The position numbers and the translations under genes were made by a program. Positions 56,657 to 64,000 of a DNA stretch of 64,000 nucleotides are shown here, piece after piece. Every line of letters begins with the position of its first letter. Within the stretch, counting starts at the first letter, position 1. The notes under the pieces are model-generated. The model worked only from the letters and a program-made list of their open reading frames with translations. It had not been told where the DNA came from and did not search any database. Origin of the DNA: Sutterella sp. AM11-39 (GTDB lineage: Bacteria > Pseudomonadota > Gammaproteobacteria > Burkholderiales > Burkholderiaceae_F); the NCBI RefSeq assembly GCF_003472385.1, contig NZ_QRLV01000001.1:62001-126000 (forward strand). Direction: 5' to 3'.

Positions 56657-57553
56657 ATGAAAATTCTCGTTCCTATCGACGGCAGCAGCTACAGCGAAAA
56701 CTCTCTGTCCTTTGTAGCCTCCCGCACGTCTCTTCTGGGTCAGACCCCCGAAATTGAACTTCTGGTCGTGCTTGATCCTCTGCCCGCCCGTGCCGCACGC
56801 CTGGTCGGTAAGGATTCGCTCACACGCTACTACGAAGAAGAAGCGGAAAAGATTTTTGAACCGGCTCGCAAGTTCCTGGCCGACAAGCACATCACGGTGA
56901 CCGAAGCTTTCATGGTAGGCGATCCGTCCGAAAAGATCGCAGAAGAGGCTGTGCGCCTTGATGCCGATCTGGTGATCATGGGCTCTCGCGGCCGCACCGC
57001 TCTTGCAGGTCTCTTCCTTGGTTCTGTGACCAACGGTGTTCTCGCCCGTACCAAGAACCCGATTTTGATCGTGCGCAACAAGGCCGTTCCCGAAACGGAC
57101 GCCATGCGCGTAGGCATCGCCGTTGACGGTTCCAAGTTCGGCGTGGCTGCAGTCAAGTACCTCGTGCGTCACAAGGAACTCTTCGGTGAAGGCGCCTCGT
57201 TCTATCTGATCAACGTCGCCAGTGACTACGCCGGCGCTGTGATGCCCGACATGGCAGGCATGGCACTTCCGGCACTGTCCGAAAGCGAAGTGCTCGAACT
57301 GCAGAAGAAGGAGTTTGGCGAAGCTGTCGACCCGATCCGTCCGATTCTAGCCAAGGCCGGTCTCACGCCCAAGGAAGTTTGCCTCGTGGGCAACCCGGGC
57401 GACGAAATCGCTGCATTTGCGAAGAAAAAGAAGCTCGACCTGGTGGTGATGGGCAGCCACGGCTACGGACGCTTTAAGAGCGCAGTGATGGGCTCGACCG
57501 CTACTCGTATCGCAGCTCAGGGCGACGTTCCCATCCTGCTGATCCGTCGCTAA
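56657..57553 (+). CDS. Tandem-domain universal stress protein (copy 2)
   Basis: Also 298 residues with the same two-domain layout as its neighbour. Loops are IMGSRGRTALAGLFLGSVTNGVLARTKNPILIV and VMGSHGYGRFKSAVMGSTATRIAAQGDVPILLI. The two paralogues are clearly related but have diverged over most of their length. It has its own promoter region with the 11-base inverted repeat; AAAGGAAA precedes the ATG at 56657. A GC-rich terminator follows. Confidence 0.93.
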   Translation: MKILVPIDGSSYSENSLSFVASRTSLLGQTPEIELLVVLDPLPARAARLVGKDSLTRYYEEEAEKIFEPARKFLADKHITVTEAFMVGDPSEKIAEEAVRLDADLVIMGSRGRTALAGLFLGSVTNGVLARTKNPILIVRNKAVPETDAMRVGIAVDGSKFGVAAVKYLVRHKELFGEGASFYLINVASDYAGAVMPDMAGMALPALSESEVLELQKKEFGEAVDPIRPILAKAGLTPKEVCLVGNPGDEIAAFAKKKKLDLVVMGSHGYGRFKSAVMGSTATRIAAQGDVPILLIRR

Positions 57554-57602
57554 TTGCGCATCGTCATCCCGCGAGGTGTCTGTCCGGCACCTCGCAGACA
57601 AA

Positions 57603-57640
57603 CGGCCCGAGAGATAACTTTCCTCCCGGGCCGCTTTGTT
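57603..57640. terminator. Terminator between Usp copy 2 and the convergent dehydrogenase
   Basis: CGGCCCG (57603-57609) pairs with CGGGCCG (57627-57633), followed by CTTTGTTT on the plus strand and by TTTGTC on the minus strand. Confidence 0.75.
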
Positions 57641-57654
57641 TGGATTGGCTCAGA

Positions 57655-58818
57655 TCAGAGCGAAGCTCGCAGAATCTCGATCACGCCGGCCTTGTCGATC
57701 GGACGCAAAGCACCGGACAACGGCCACCAGCACGTCGGAATGTGATCAGCCATCGCTTCAAAATGCGAATCATCCACACCCACTTCGCTCAGTCGCTGCG
57801 GAATACCGATGGACGCAAAGAACTCAGCGGTTTTATCAATGGCAGCATTAGCTAACTCCATCACATCGCCCTTGGGATCCATGCCCCAAACGTTAACGGC
57901 ATACTGCGCAAAGCGGGGCGCCGTCTTTTCGTTCAGGCTGTAGCGCATCCAGTGCGGCGTAATGATTGCCAAACCCACGCCGTGCGTGATGTCATGCCAG
58001 GCCGAAATTTCGTGTTCAATAGCGTGGCACGGCCACGGTGAAGGCATATTTCCGATCGCAAGCAGACCACAACAGCCGAAGGAACTCGCGAGCATCATTG
58101 CGGAGCGTGACTCGAGATTGGTCGGGTCCTTGATGCAAATCGGTGCGTTCTTGATCACGGTCTTGAGAATCGTTTCGCAGAAACCGTCGCTGACGTCGTT
58201 GCCTTCGATTACCAGATACTGCTCAAACGTGTGCGACATGATGTCGGCGGCACCCGCAGCGGTGTGCCATGCCGGAACGCTTGCGCTGACAGACGGATCG
58301 CAGAAAGAAGCCTTCGGAAAAAGCAACGGAGAAGATATCGCCTGCTTTTCGTTGGTGTCCATATTGCTGATCACACCCGGCGCATCGTATTCGCTGCCGG
58401 TTGCCGCGAGCGTGAGCACCGAAAAGAGCGGCAGAGCGTCCTTGATTAGGCTGCCGTCCTTGACGAGATCCCAGGCGTCGCCATCGTACTTGACGGCAGC
58501 GGCAATTGCCTTGGAAGCGTCAATCACAGAGCCGCCGCCCACGGCCACAATAAAGTCGGCCTTCTGTTCACGGGCCAGTTTGGCTGCGGCGTTGACAGAG
58601 GTCACGCGAGGATTGGGTTCGATGCCGGAGAACTCCACCACTTCAAAACCGGTCAGCGCCTTCTTGACACGGTCAAGCAGGCCGCTACGAACCACACTGC
58701 CGCCGCCGTAGGTGATCAGCACTCGTTTGCCGTAAGGAGCGGCAGCTGCTGCCAGCTTCTCGATGCTGTCGGCACCGTAGACAAGACGCGTGGGCATATA
58801 AAGTTCAAAGGAATGCAT
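57655..58818 (-). CDS. Iron-containing alcohol dehydrogenase
   Basis: A 387-residue group III alcohol dehydrogenase. The NAD(P) part has VLITYGGGSVVRSGLLDRV and FIVAVGGGSVIDASKAIA. Metal ligands are the aspartate and histidines in ADIMSHTFEQYL and CHAIEHEISAWHDITHGVGLAI. Relatives interconvert short alcohols and aldehydes (butanol dehydrogenase-like). ATG 58818 follows GAGGTG. It is a single gene, convergent with the Usp gene. Confidence 0.94.
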   Translation of the reverse strand: MHSFELYMPTRLVYGADSIEKLAAAAAPYGKRVLITYGGGSVVRSGLLDRVKKALTGFEVVEFSGIEPNPRVTSVNAAAKLAREQKADFIVAVGGGSVIDASKAIAAAVKYDGDAWDLVKDGSLIKDALPLFSVLTLAATGSEYDAPGVISNMDTNEKQAISSPLLFPKASFCDPSVSASVPAWHTAAGAADIMSHTFEQYLVIEGNDVSDGFCETILKTVIKNAPICIKDPTNLESRSAMMLASSFGCCGLLAIGNMPSPWPCHAIEHEISAWHDITHGVGLAIITPHWMRYSLNEKTAPRFAQYAVNVWGMDPKGDVMELANAAIDKTAEFFASIGIPQRLSEVGVDDSHFEAMADHIPTCWWPLSGALRPIDKAGVIEILRASL

Positions 58819-58998
58819 GGTCAACACCTCACAGAAAATTCATAACGCCGTCATTCCGGCCTAGTTGCACGGTGAGAATAGCGCACCCCAAATTCAGTCA
58901 ACCACCTGAAAAGCTCAAGTTTTTGCCTGATTGTCCAAATCTCTCCGGACAAGAAAAAAGGCCGCGAGTCGCAATGAACCCACGGACCTTGAGATTGC

Positions 58999-59022
58999 CG
59001 GGCTCCCGACTTTGGGAGCCCG
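58999..59022 (-). terminator. Perfect 9-bp hairpin after the dicarboxylate symporter gene
   Basis: CGGGCTCCC (58999-59007) pairs with GGGAGCCCG (59014-59022), 20 bases past the symporter stop. No T-run follows on the minus strand, so it is either a weak terminator or a 3'-stabilising hairpin. Confidence 0.5.
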
Positions 59023-59041
59023 AGCGGCTGACCGAACGCGA

Positions 59042-60286
59042 TTACTTCACTTCTTCTTCGTCGAAGGGTTCGGAGCCGAGTTCACCTTCCATACGAGAGA
59101 CTGCCAGAGCGGTCGTCGAGTCGCCGACCACGTTGATGGACGTACGGATCATGTCAAGGACACGGTCCACGCCGGCAATCAGAGCAACGACTTCCAGCGG
59201 GATGCCAATCTGCGTGAAGACCAGAGTCGACATGATCAGGCCAGCGCCCGGAACACCGGCGGTACCGATAGCGGCGAGAACACCCGTCAGAACCACAATC
59301 ACCTGATCCGAGAAGGTAAGCGGCAGACCGTAAATCTGAGCGGCGAACACTGCAGTCACACCCATGTAGACGGCGGTACCGTTCATGTTGATCGTGTTGC
59401 CCAGCGGCACAGCAAACGAAGCAATGGCGTTGGTAGCACCCAGACGACGGGAAGCAACGAGGTTAGCAGCCATAGCGGCGGCCGACGAGCAGGTCGTGAA
59501 TGCGATAAGCCAGGGTTCGAAAATACCCTTGAAGTACTGGCCAAGCGGGATACGGATCCAGAACTTAACCCACGGGATGTAGATGATGATGACCAACAGA
59601 GCCGTAGCGATGAAGCTCGCGAGGATGAGCTTGCCCAACGGCAGAAGAACCGCGATACCGTGCTGAGCGACGACGGCGGCCATCAAACCGAACACACCGA
59701 TCGGAGCGTAGCGCATCACGATGTTGGTCATGCGGATCATGATGTGGCCCATGACGTCAAAGAACTCGTACATCGCACGCCCCTTCTCTCCCATCGCGTT
59801 CAGGCAGAAACCGAACATGATGGCAAAGAAGATGATCTGAAGGATCGAGCCCTTGGCAAAGGCTTCCATCGGATTGATCGGGACGATTTCAAGCAACGTC
59901 TTCACAAAGCTCGGAGCATTGACCTGAGCGGCCTTCAGGCCTTCGGTCGAAAGCGTCACACCCACGCCCGGGTCAATCAGGTTGGCGATCACGAGACCGA
60001 ACACCACAGAGATGGCCGACGTGACCATGAAGAGCACCAACGTACGAACGGCAACGCGGCCGAGCTTCGAAACGTCACTAATGCCGGCGGCACCGGCAAC
60101 CAGGGTGGCGAACACCAGGGGAACGACCACCATGCGGATCAAACGAATGAACAAGTCGCCCAGCGGACGGAACCAGGTCTGCGCGAATTCGGGGTTGGTA
60201 AACGCACCGACAACCACACCCAGCACCAGACCGAACATCATCTGCATCGGCAAGCTGGTCCATACGGAGGATTTCTTATCTGCCAT
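59042..60286 (-). CDS. Dicarboxylate/amino-acid:cation symporter (DAACS family)
   Basis: A 414-residue GltP/DctA-like transporter of the inner membrane with eight helices and two re-entrant loops. The serine-rich loop FTTCSSAAAMAANLVASRRLGAT and the ion site NMNGTAVYMGVTAVFAAQIYG are intact, and GVPGAGLIMSTLVFTQIGIPLE completes the second loop. Family substrates are C4-dicarboxylates, glutamate or aspartate with H+ or Na+. The ATG at 60286 follows GGAGAG. A large inverted repeat lies 75 bases upstream and may be its operator. Confidence 0.95.
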   Translation of the reverse strand: MADKKSSVWTSLPMQMMFGLVLGVVVGAFTNPEFAQTWFRPLGDLFIRLIRMVVVPLVFATLVAGAAGISDVSKLGRVAVRTLVLFMVTSAISVVFGLVIANLIDPGVGVTLSTEGLKAAQVNAPSFVKTLLEIVPINPMEAFAKGSILQIIFFAIMFGFCLNAMGEKGRAMYEFFDVMGHIMIRMTNIVMRYAPIGVFGLMAAVVAQHGIAVLLPLGKLILASFIATALLVIIIYIPWVKFWIRIPLGQYFKGIFEPWLIAFTTCSSAAAMAANLVASRRLGATNAIASFAVPLGNTINMNGTAVYMGVTAVFAAQIYGLPLTFSDQVIVVLTGVLAAIGTAGVPGAGLIMSTLVFTQIGIPLEVVALIAGVDRVLDMIRTSINVVGDSTTALAVSRMEGELGSEPFDEEEVK

Positions 60287-60360
60287 AACAGCTCTCCATT
60301 TGAAATTTTTCTTCGCTGAGAACGGGCAGCCCCTGGTTGCGTCCAAAGTCCACACGTCAC

Positions 60361-60401
60361 GCACTGCAGCGTTGAAACAAACTGTTTCAACGTCTCAGTG
60401 C
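60361..60401. promoter_or_regulatory. 41-base two-part inverted repeat upstream of the dicarboxylate symporter
   Basis: Inner arms GTTGAAACA (60371-60379) and TGTTTCAAC (60383-60391) are perfect with a 3-base centre; outer arms GCACTG (60361-60366) and CAGTGC (60396-60401) are also perfect. The dyad sits in the promoter/leader of the symporter gene. A GTTGAAAC-type core fits a regulator dimer or dimer-of-dimers. Confidence 0.55.
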
Positions 60402-60665
60402 TTAATTTAGACCGAAGAAGGCGATCGCGAGTTCGGTATAAACCCTTACTTTTGTCTCAAGTCAATGCCTAGAAACTACTATACAAAAGTGCAACCCTTT
60501 GTTTTTACAGAGAAATTTCCAAATTTCACAAAAAACGGATTTTTTTGCCATAGGAGAAATCAAATAGCCTTTCTTTTGCGTTAGCGCAACTCTGATACGT
60601 ACTTACAGCACTTGATACAGCGCGAATCTCTTTTGTTTTATGCCGATTTCGCGAATTTTTCGTTC
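60402..60665. other. AT-rich intergenic region between the symporter and phoB
   Basis: No gene is visible. It should contain the promoter of the symporter gene; the PHO-box-like site follows at 60666. Confidence 0.4.
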
Positions 60666-60697
60666 TTGTCACGGCTTTGTCACGAATCCGACATAAT
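60666..60697 (+). promoter_or_regulatory. PHO-box-like promoter of phoB-phoR
   Basis: TTGTCAC (60666-60672), a 4-base spacer GGCT, then TTGTCAC again (60677-60683): the 7+4+7 direct-repeat layout of E. coli PHO boxes (CTGTCAT-N4-CTGTCAT). CATAAT (60692-60697) is the likely -10. This predicts PhoB autoregulation. Confidence 0.65.
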
Positions 60698-60722
60698 TTT
60701 CTTCTGAAGAAAACATCCGTCG

Positions 60723-60771
60723 ACATACGCACACATAAACAAACATACGCACATGCGCGCGCGAGCGCGCC
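60723..60771. repeat. Direct repeat and alternating purine-pyrimidine tract in the phoB leader
   Basis: ACATACGCACA occurs at 60723-60733 and 60743-60753, exactly 20 bases apart, followed by an alternating GCGCGCGC-type run to 60771. Function unknown. Confidence 0.5.
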
Positions 60772-60788
60772 TTAGGAACCAATTGACC

Positions 60789-61475
<687 letters not shown>

Positions 61476-61488
61476 AAGTGATTTCGCC

Positions 61489-62829
61489 ATGGTTAAGCGT
61501 CTGAAACTAATGGCGCCGGTCATATTCCGGCTCATCCTGCTCTGCTGCCTCTGTCTGGGCATTGCGGGACTTGCCGATCCCATCTGGGGCTTCGGCCTGT
61601 TGATTCTCGGGCTTTTTCTTGAGATCTTCATGCATCTCAACTACATCGTGCTGCTCGCGCAATGGCTCGAAGAGCCGGGACTTCCCGATACGCCGTCAGT
61701 ACGTTCGGGGATCTGGAGTGAAATCTTCTACCGCATTTCCAAGAGCCGCAGACAGCTCGAAAAGAACACGCGGCGCTTGACCGAACGTGAAGCACGCTAC
61801 CGCAAGACGCTTGCCGCATTGCCCGAAGGCATCGTACTTGTGAAATCCGACTGGTCGGTGACGTGGTGCAACGATGTCGCCGAAAAAATCTTCGGCATAC
61901 AGGGTGAAGACGACGTCGGTCGCCACCTTCTTGCCTTCATTTCCGACGAAGGGCTGCGAAACTACATCAAGTCCGGCAACTTTGCCTCTTCTTACATCCT
62001 GCGAACCAAAACACCAAATACGGCCCACGAAATCCGCCTCGTTGATGTCGATCGCAAAACGCGCATCCTGATTGCCCGCGACGTGACCGAACAGGAACGA
62101 CTCGACGCGATGCGGCGCGACTTCGTTGCCAACGTCTCGCACGAACTGAGAACACCGCTTACGGTGCTCTCGGGTTTTCTCGACATGGCCCTGCACGGCA
62201 TTGACGAAAAGGTCCCGACCAAACTCGAGCTTCAGGCATCTCACCTGCAGCTCATGCGCGAGCAGGCCGGCCGCATGCAGCGACTCATCAACGATCTGCT
62301 CACGCTTTCGCGCCTTGAAAACGAAGAACAGACCAAGCCGTCCGAAATCATCAACCTCTCGGCCATGCTCAGCACAATTGCCGAAGAGATTCGCGTCATG
62401 GCCGTCAAGACGCACACGGTGGAAACCGACATTGACGCCGGCATATCCGTACACGGCTGGCCCGATGAACTTCGCAGCGCCGTCGTCAACCTCATGACCA
62501 ACGCCGTGCGTTATTCACCTTCAGGCGGCACCATCAAGCTGACGGGTAGAATCAAGGAAAACGGCGCCATTGCTATAAGCGTCACCGACAACGGCATCGG
62601 CATTGCCGAAAAAGACATTCCGAGACTAACAGAACGCTTCTACCGAGTTGACAAATCACGTTCACGCGACACAGGCGGCACCGGTCTGGGGTTAGCTATC
62701 GTCAAACACGTGCTCATTCATCTCAACGCCACAATGCACATCGAAAGCCGGCTCGGCGAAGGCTCGACCTTCACCGTGGAAATTCCGGCTTCGCTCAACG
62801 CCTCCTCTCAAAACGGGCCTCAGGCTTGA
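61489..62829 (+). CDS. phoR: Phosphate regulon sensor kinase PhoR
   Basis: A 446-residue histidine kinase. Two membrane helices near the N-terminus (about residues 8-60, with almost no periplasmic loop), a PAS domain (about 105-195) and the kinase core: H-box FVANVSHELRTPLTVLSGF (H218), N-box LMTNAVRYSPSGG, and the G boxes TDNGIGIAEKDI and GGTGLGLAIVKHV. This small-loop architecture is typical of PhoR, which senses the state of the Pst transporter through PhoU. Neither pst nor phoU is in the window. Confidence 0.93.
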   Translation: MVKRLKLMAPVIFRLILLCCLCLGIAGLADPIWGFGLLILGLFLEIFMHLNYIVLLAQWLEEPGLPDTPSVRSGIWSEIFYRISKSRRQLEKNTRRLTEREARYRKTLAALPEGIVLVKSDWSVTWCNDVAEKIFGIQGEDDVGRHLLAFISDEGLRNYIKSGNFASSYILRTKTPNTAHEIRLVDVDRKTRILIARDVTEQERLDAMRRDFVANVSHELRTPLTVLSGFLDMALHGIDEKVPTKLELQASHLQLMREQAGRMQRLINDLLTLSRLENEEQTKPSEIINLSAMLSTIAEEIRVMAVKTHTVETDIDAGISVHGWPDELRSAVVNLMTNAVRYSPSGGTIKLTGRIKENGAIAISVTDNGIGIAEKDIPRLTERFYRVDKSRSRDTGGTGLGLAIVKHVLIHLNATMHIESRLGEGSTFTVEIPASLNASSQNGPQA

Positions 62830-62848
62830 CGCGGGACTTTCAGGACGA

Positions 62849-62880
62849 CGGACTGTCTGCCTTTTGACGCAAACAGTCCG
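62849..62880 (+). terminator. Hairpin after phoR
   Basis: CGGACTGT (62849-62856) pairs perfectly with ACAGTCCG (62873-62880); there is no T-run. Confidence 0.5.
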
Positions 62881-63022
62881 CTCGCCCAAAAAGCCTCCCC
62901 GATTAACGGCGAAAAAACAAATCGTGTCAGCGCTTAGACCGCCCTGTTCCGTATAGAATCAAAGCGAGTCTCTGATTTCGTCGGACAAACCGGTCCTGGT
63001 TCGAACCGCCCCGATTTCGCCT

Positions 63023-63691
63023 ATGCAATCCAGTCTTCTGGTCTTCACCGACTCCGTCGGCATTGTCTCCTTCGCCCTCTCGGGACTTTTGGCCGCCAAA
63101 GAAAAGAAAATCGACCCTGTCGGCGTCTTCGTCGTCACCTTTGTCACCGCGTTCGGCGGCGGAATCGTGCGCGATCTCATCATCGGCAACCGTCCCATGT
63201 ATTGGATCGCCAACCAAGAGTACATCTGGGCGACGTTGGCCCTGTCGGTCTTTGCGCCATCCGTCCTACGGCACTTTGAGGACAAACTGCATCAAAGACT
63301 TCTCGTATGGCTTGATGCCGTCGGGCTGGGATTTTTCACCGCAGGCGGCACCTCGCTTTCTCTGACCTACGATCTTCCCTATCTTCCCGCCGTCCTGATG
63401 GGCGTATGCACGGGTGTATTCGGAGGGCTTCTTCGCGACGTATTTCTCAACAGGCTGCCGATGGTGATGTCCGATCAGTTGCCATACGCCTCCGCCGCCT
63501 TTGTGGGCGGCTGGCTCTATATCGGACTGCACGCGGCCGGCACTTCGGAATTTGCCGCGTTGATGACGGCCACGCTCTTCATCGTGCTTGTTCGTATGCT
63601 CTGTTGGTACAAGGGATGGAGAATCGTGCGCTACGACGGGCAGCCCGAAAAGGAGACCGAAAAGAAAAACAGCCACGAGCCGCGTTGCTGA
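63023..63691 (+). CDS. TRIC-type (UPF0126/YadS-YicG) membrane channel family protein
   Basis: A 222-residue inner-membrane protein with about seven helices and two copies of the glycine-rich TRIC repeat: GIVSFALSGLLAAKEKKIDPVGVFVVTFVTAFGGGIVRDLIIGN and GLGFFTAGGTSLSLTYDLPYLPAVLMGVCTGVFGGLLRDVFLNRLP. Bacterial relatives are proposed trimeric cation channels, and some members act in amino-acid uptake. It stands between phoR and lnt and shows no further context. Confidence 0.9.
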   Translation: MQSSLLVFTDSVGIVSFALSGLLAAKEKKIDPVGVFVVTFVTAFGGGIVRDLIIGNRPMYWIANQEYIWATLALSVFAPSVLRHFEDKLHQRLLVWLDAVGLGFFTAGGTSLSLTYDLPYLPAVLMGVCTGVFGGLLRDVFLNRLPMVMSDQLPYASAAFVGGWLYIGLHAAGTSEFAALMTATLFIVLVRMLCWYKGWRIVRYDGQPEKETEKKNSHEPRC

Positions 63692-63727
63692 CGCGACGCC
63701 TCGTCATCGGACAAGGAACACCGTTAA

Positions 63728-64000
63728 TTACGCTTGATGCGAACGGTTTTCACGCCGTGCAAGCGCCAAGACCCCAGCCATCAAAAGTACCAGAAGGCCA
63801 ATCAACGGCCAAAGACCGAAGCGTACAAAGGGCGTGGGCTTCCCCGTCGCCGTTACAAGCGTCAGATCCATATTCTGGGCGCCTGCCGAAGCCAACCGTT
63901 CGATTTTTCCGTCGGGGCCGATCAACGCAGAGTGAGCGTTCTGAACGGCCTGAATTAATGGGCGCGCGGTCTCGCGGGCTCTCATGGCGCTCATGCCCGT
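63728..64000 (-). CDS. lnt: Apolipoprotein N-acyltransferase, C-terminal part (cut by right edge)
   Basis: Only the last ~90 residues are present; the gene continues past the window. They read MRARETARPLIQAVQNAHSALIGPDGKIERL then a final membrane helix GLWPLIGLLVLLMAGVLALARR. The RARETARP segment after the nitrilase-fold catalytic domain and the terminal helix match Lnt, which adds the third acyl chain to lipoproteins before Lol export. The catalytic Glu-Lys-Cys triad lies outside the window, so the call rests on the C-terminus. Confidence 0.8.
   Translation of the reverse strand, partial: TGMSAMRARETARPLIQAVQNAHSALIGPDGKIERLASAGAQNMDLTLVTATGKPTPFVRFGLWPLIGLLVLLMAGVLALARRENRSHQA

Noticed and set aside
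58931..60319. 462-residue plus-strand frame, very rich in His, Asp and Arg
   Set aside because: Antisense to the dicarboxylate symporter; composition is that of a complement of membrane-protein codons.

Overview
The window is ordinary chromosomal DNA of a Gram-negative betaproteobacterium, most likely Burkholderiales and probably a gut Sutterellaceae-type organism. This is an inference from gene order and protein character: serS-rarA-lolA-ftsK with a divergent thioredoxin, alaC-hom-thrC, and lolC-lolD-tatD are typical betaproteobacterial blocks, and genes are tightly packed. No taxonomic search could be run. There are about 48 intact protein genes, one tRNA, no rRNA and no CRISPR array.

Layout. 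1-3.2 kb: a fumarase-superfamily lyase (cut by the left edge), a GntR/HutC regulator and an aldehyde dehydrogenase with a GTCTAGAC operator candidate. 3.3-4.0 kb: a scar in which a DUF4143-type ATPase gene was split by a TnpB element and then collapsed, next to a tandem palindrome. 4.1-6.4 kb: an exported Sel1/TPR protein. 6.4-18.8 kb, minus strand: thrC, hom, alaC, an FAD-linked oxidase, an AbrB-type protein, serS, rarA, lolA, ftsK. 19-21 kb: thioredoxin, tRNA-Ala, an SNF-type Na+ symporter. 21.3-26.9 kb: a metal/siderophore-type ABC importer whose permease and ATPase genes are separated by rfbC-rfbD-rfbB (dTDP-rhamnose). 27-31.4 kb: a tandem FKBP isomerase, then a complete trp attenuator (leader peptide with three adjacent Trp codons) in front of trpD-trpB-trpA; trpE, trpG, trpC and trpF are absent here. 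31.4-39.4 kb: a truncated regulator domain, adenine deaminase, dinB, rhlE, a small lipoprotein, pepP. 39.4-40.9 kb: a solitary, apparently intact TnpB element with a recognisable right end. 41-45.4 kb: an RND efflux adaptor and pump. 45.4-63.7 kb: tcdA, a universal stress protein, rpmB-rpmG, ispH-ogt-ybaK-lolC-lolD-tatD, a GcvR-like ACT protein with a UPF0210 partner, two tandem-domain universal stress proteins, an iron alcohol dehydrogenase, a dicarboxylate symporter, phoB-phoR with a PHO-box-like site, and a TRIC-type membrane protein. The right edge cuts lnt.

The most interesting items are: (i) the trp attenuator, where Trp-codon leader, 1:2, 2:3 and terminator pairings can all be drawn, controlling an operon that starts at trpD; (ii) the two TnpB copies, one intact with a predictable guide and one frozen inside a broken ATPase gene with its ATG changed to ACG, which together outline the element's left end; (iii) the rhamnose genes lodged inside an ABC importer operon whose ATPase carries a His-rich metal-binding-like N-terminus; and (iv) several unassigned inverted repeats in promoter regions. 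None is clearly a wholly new system.
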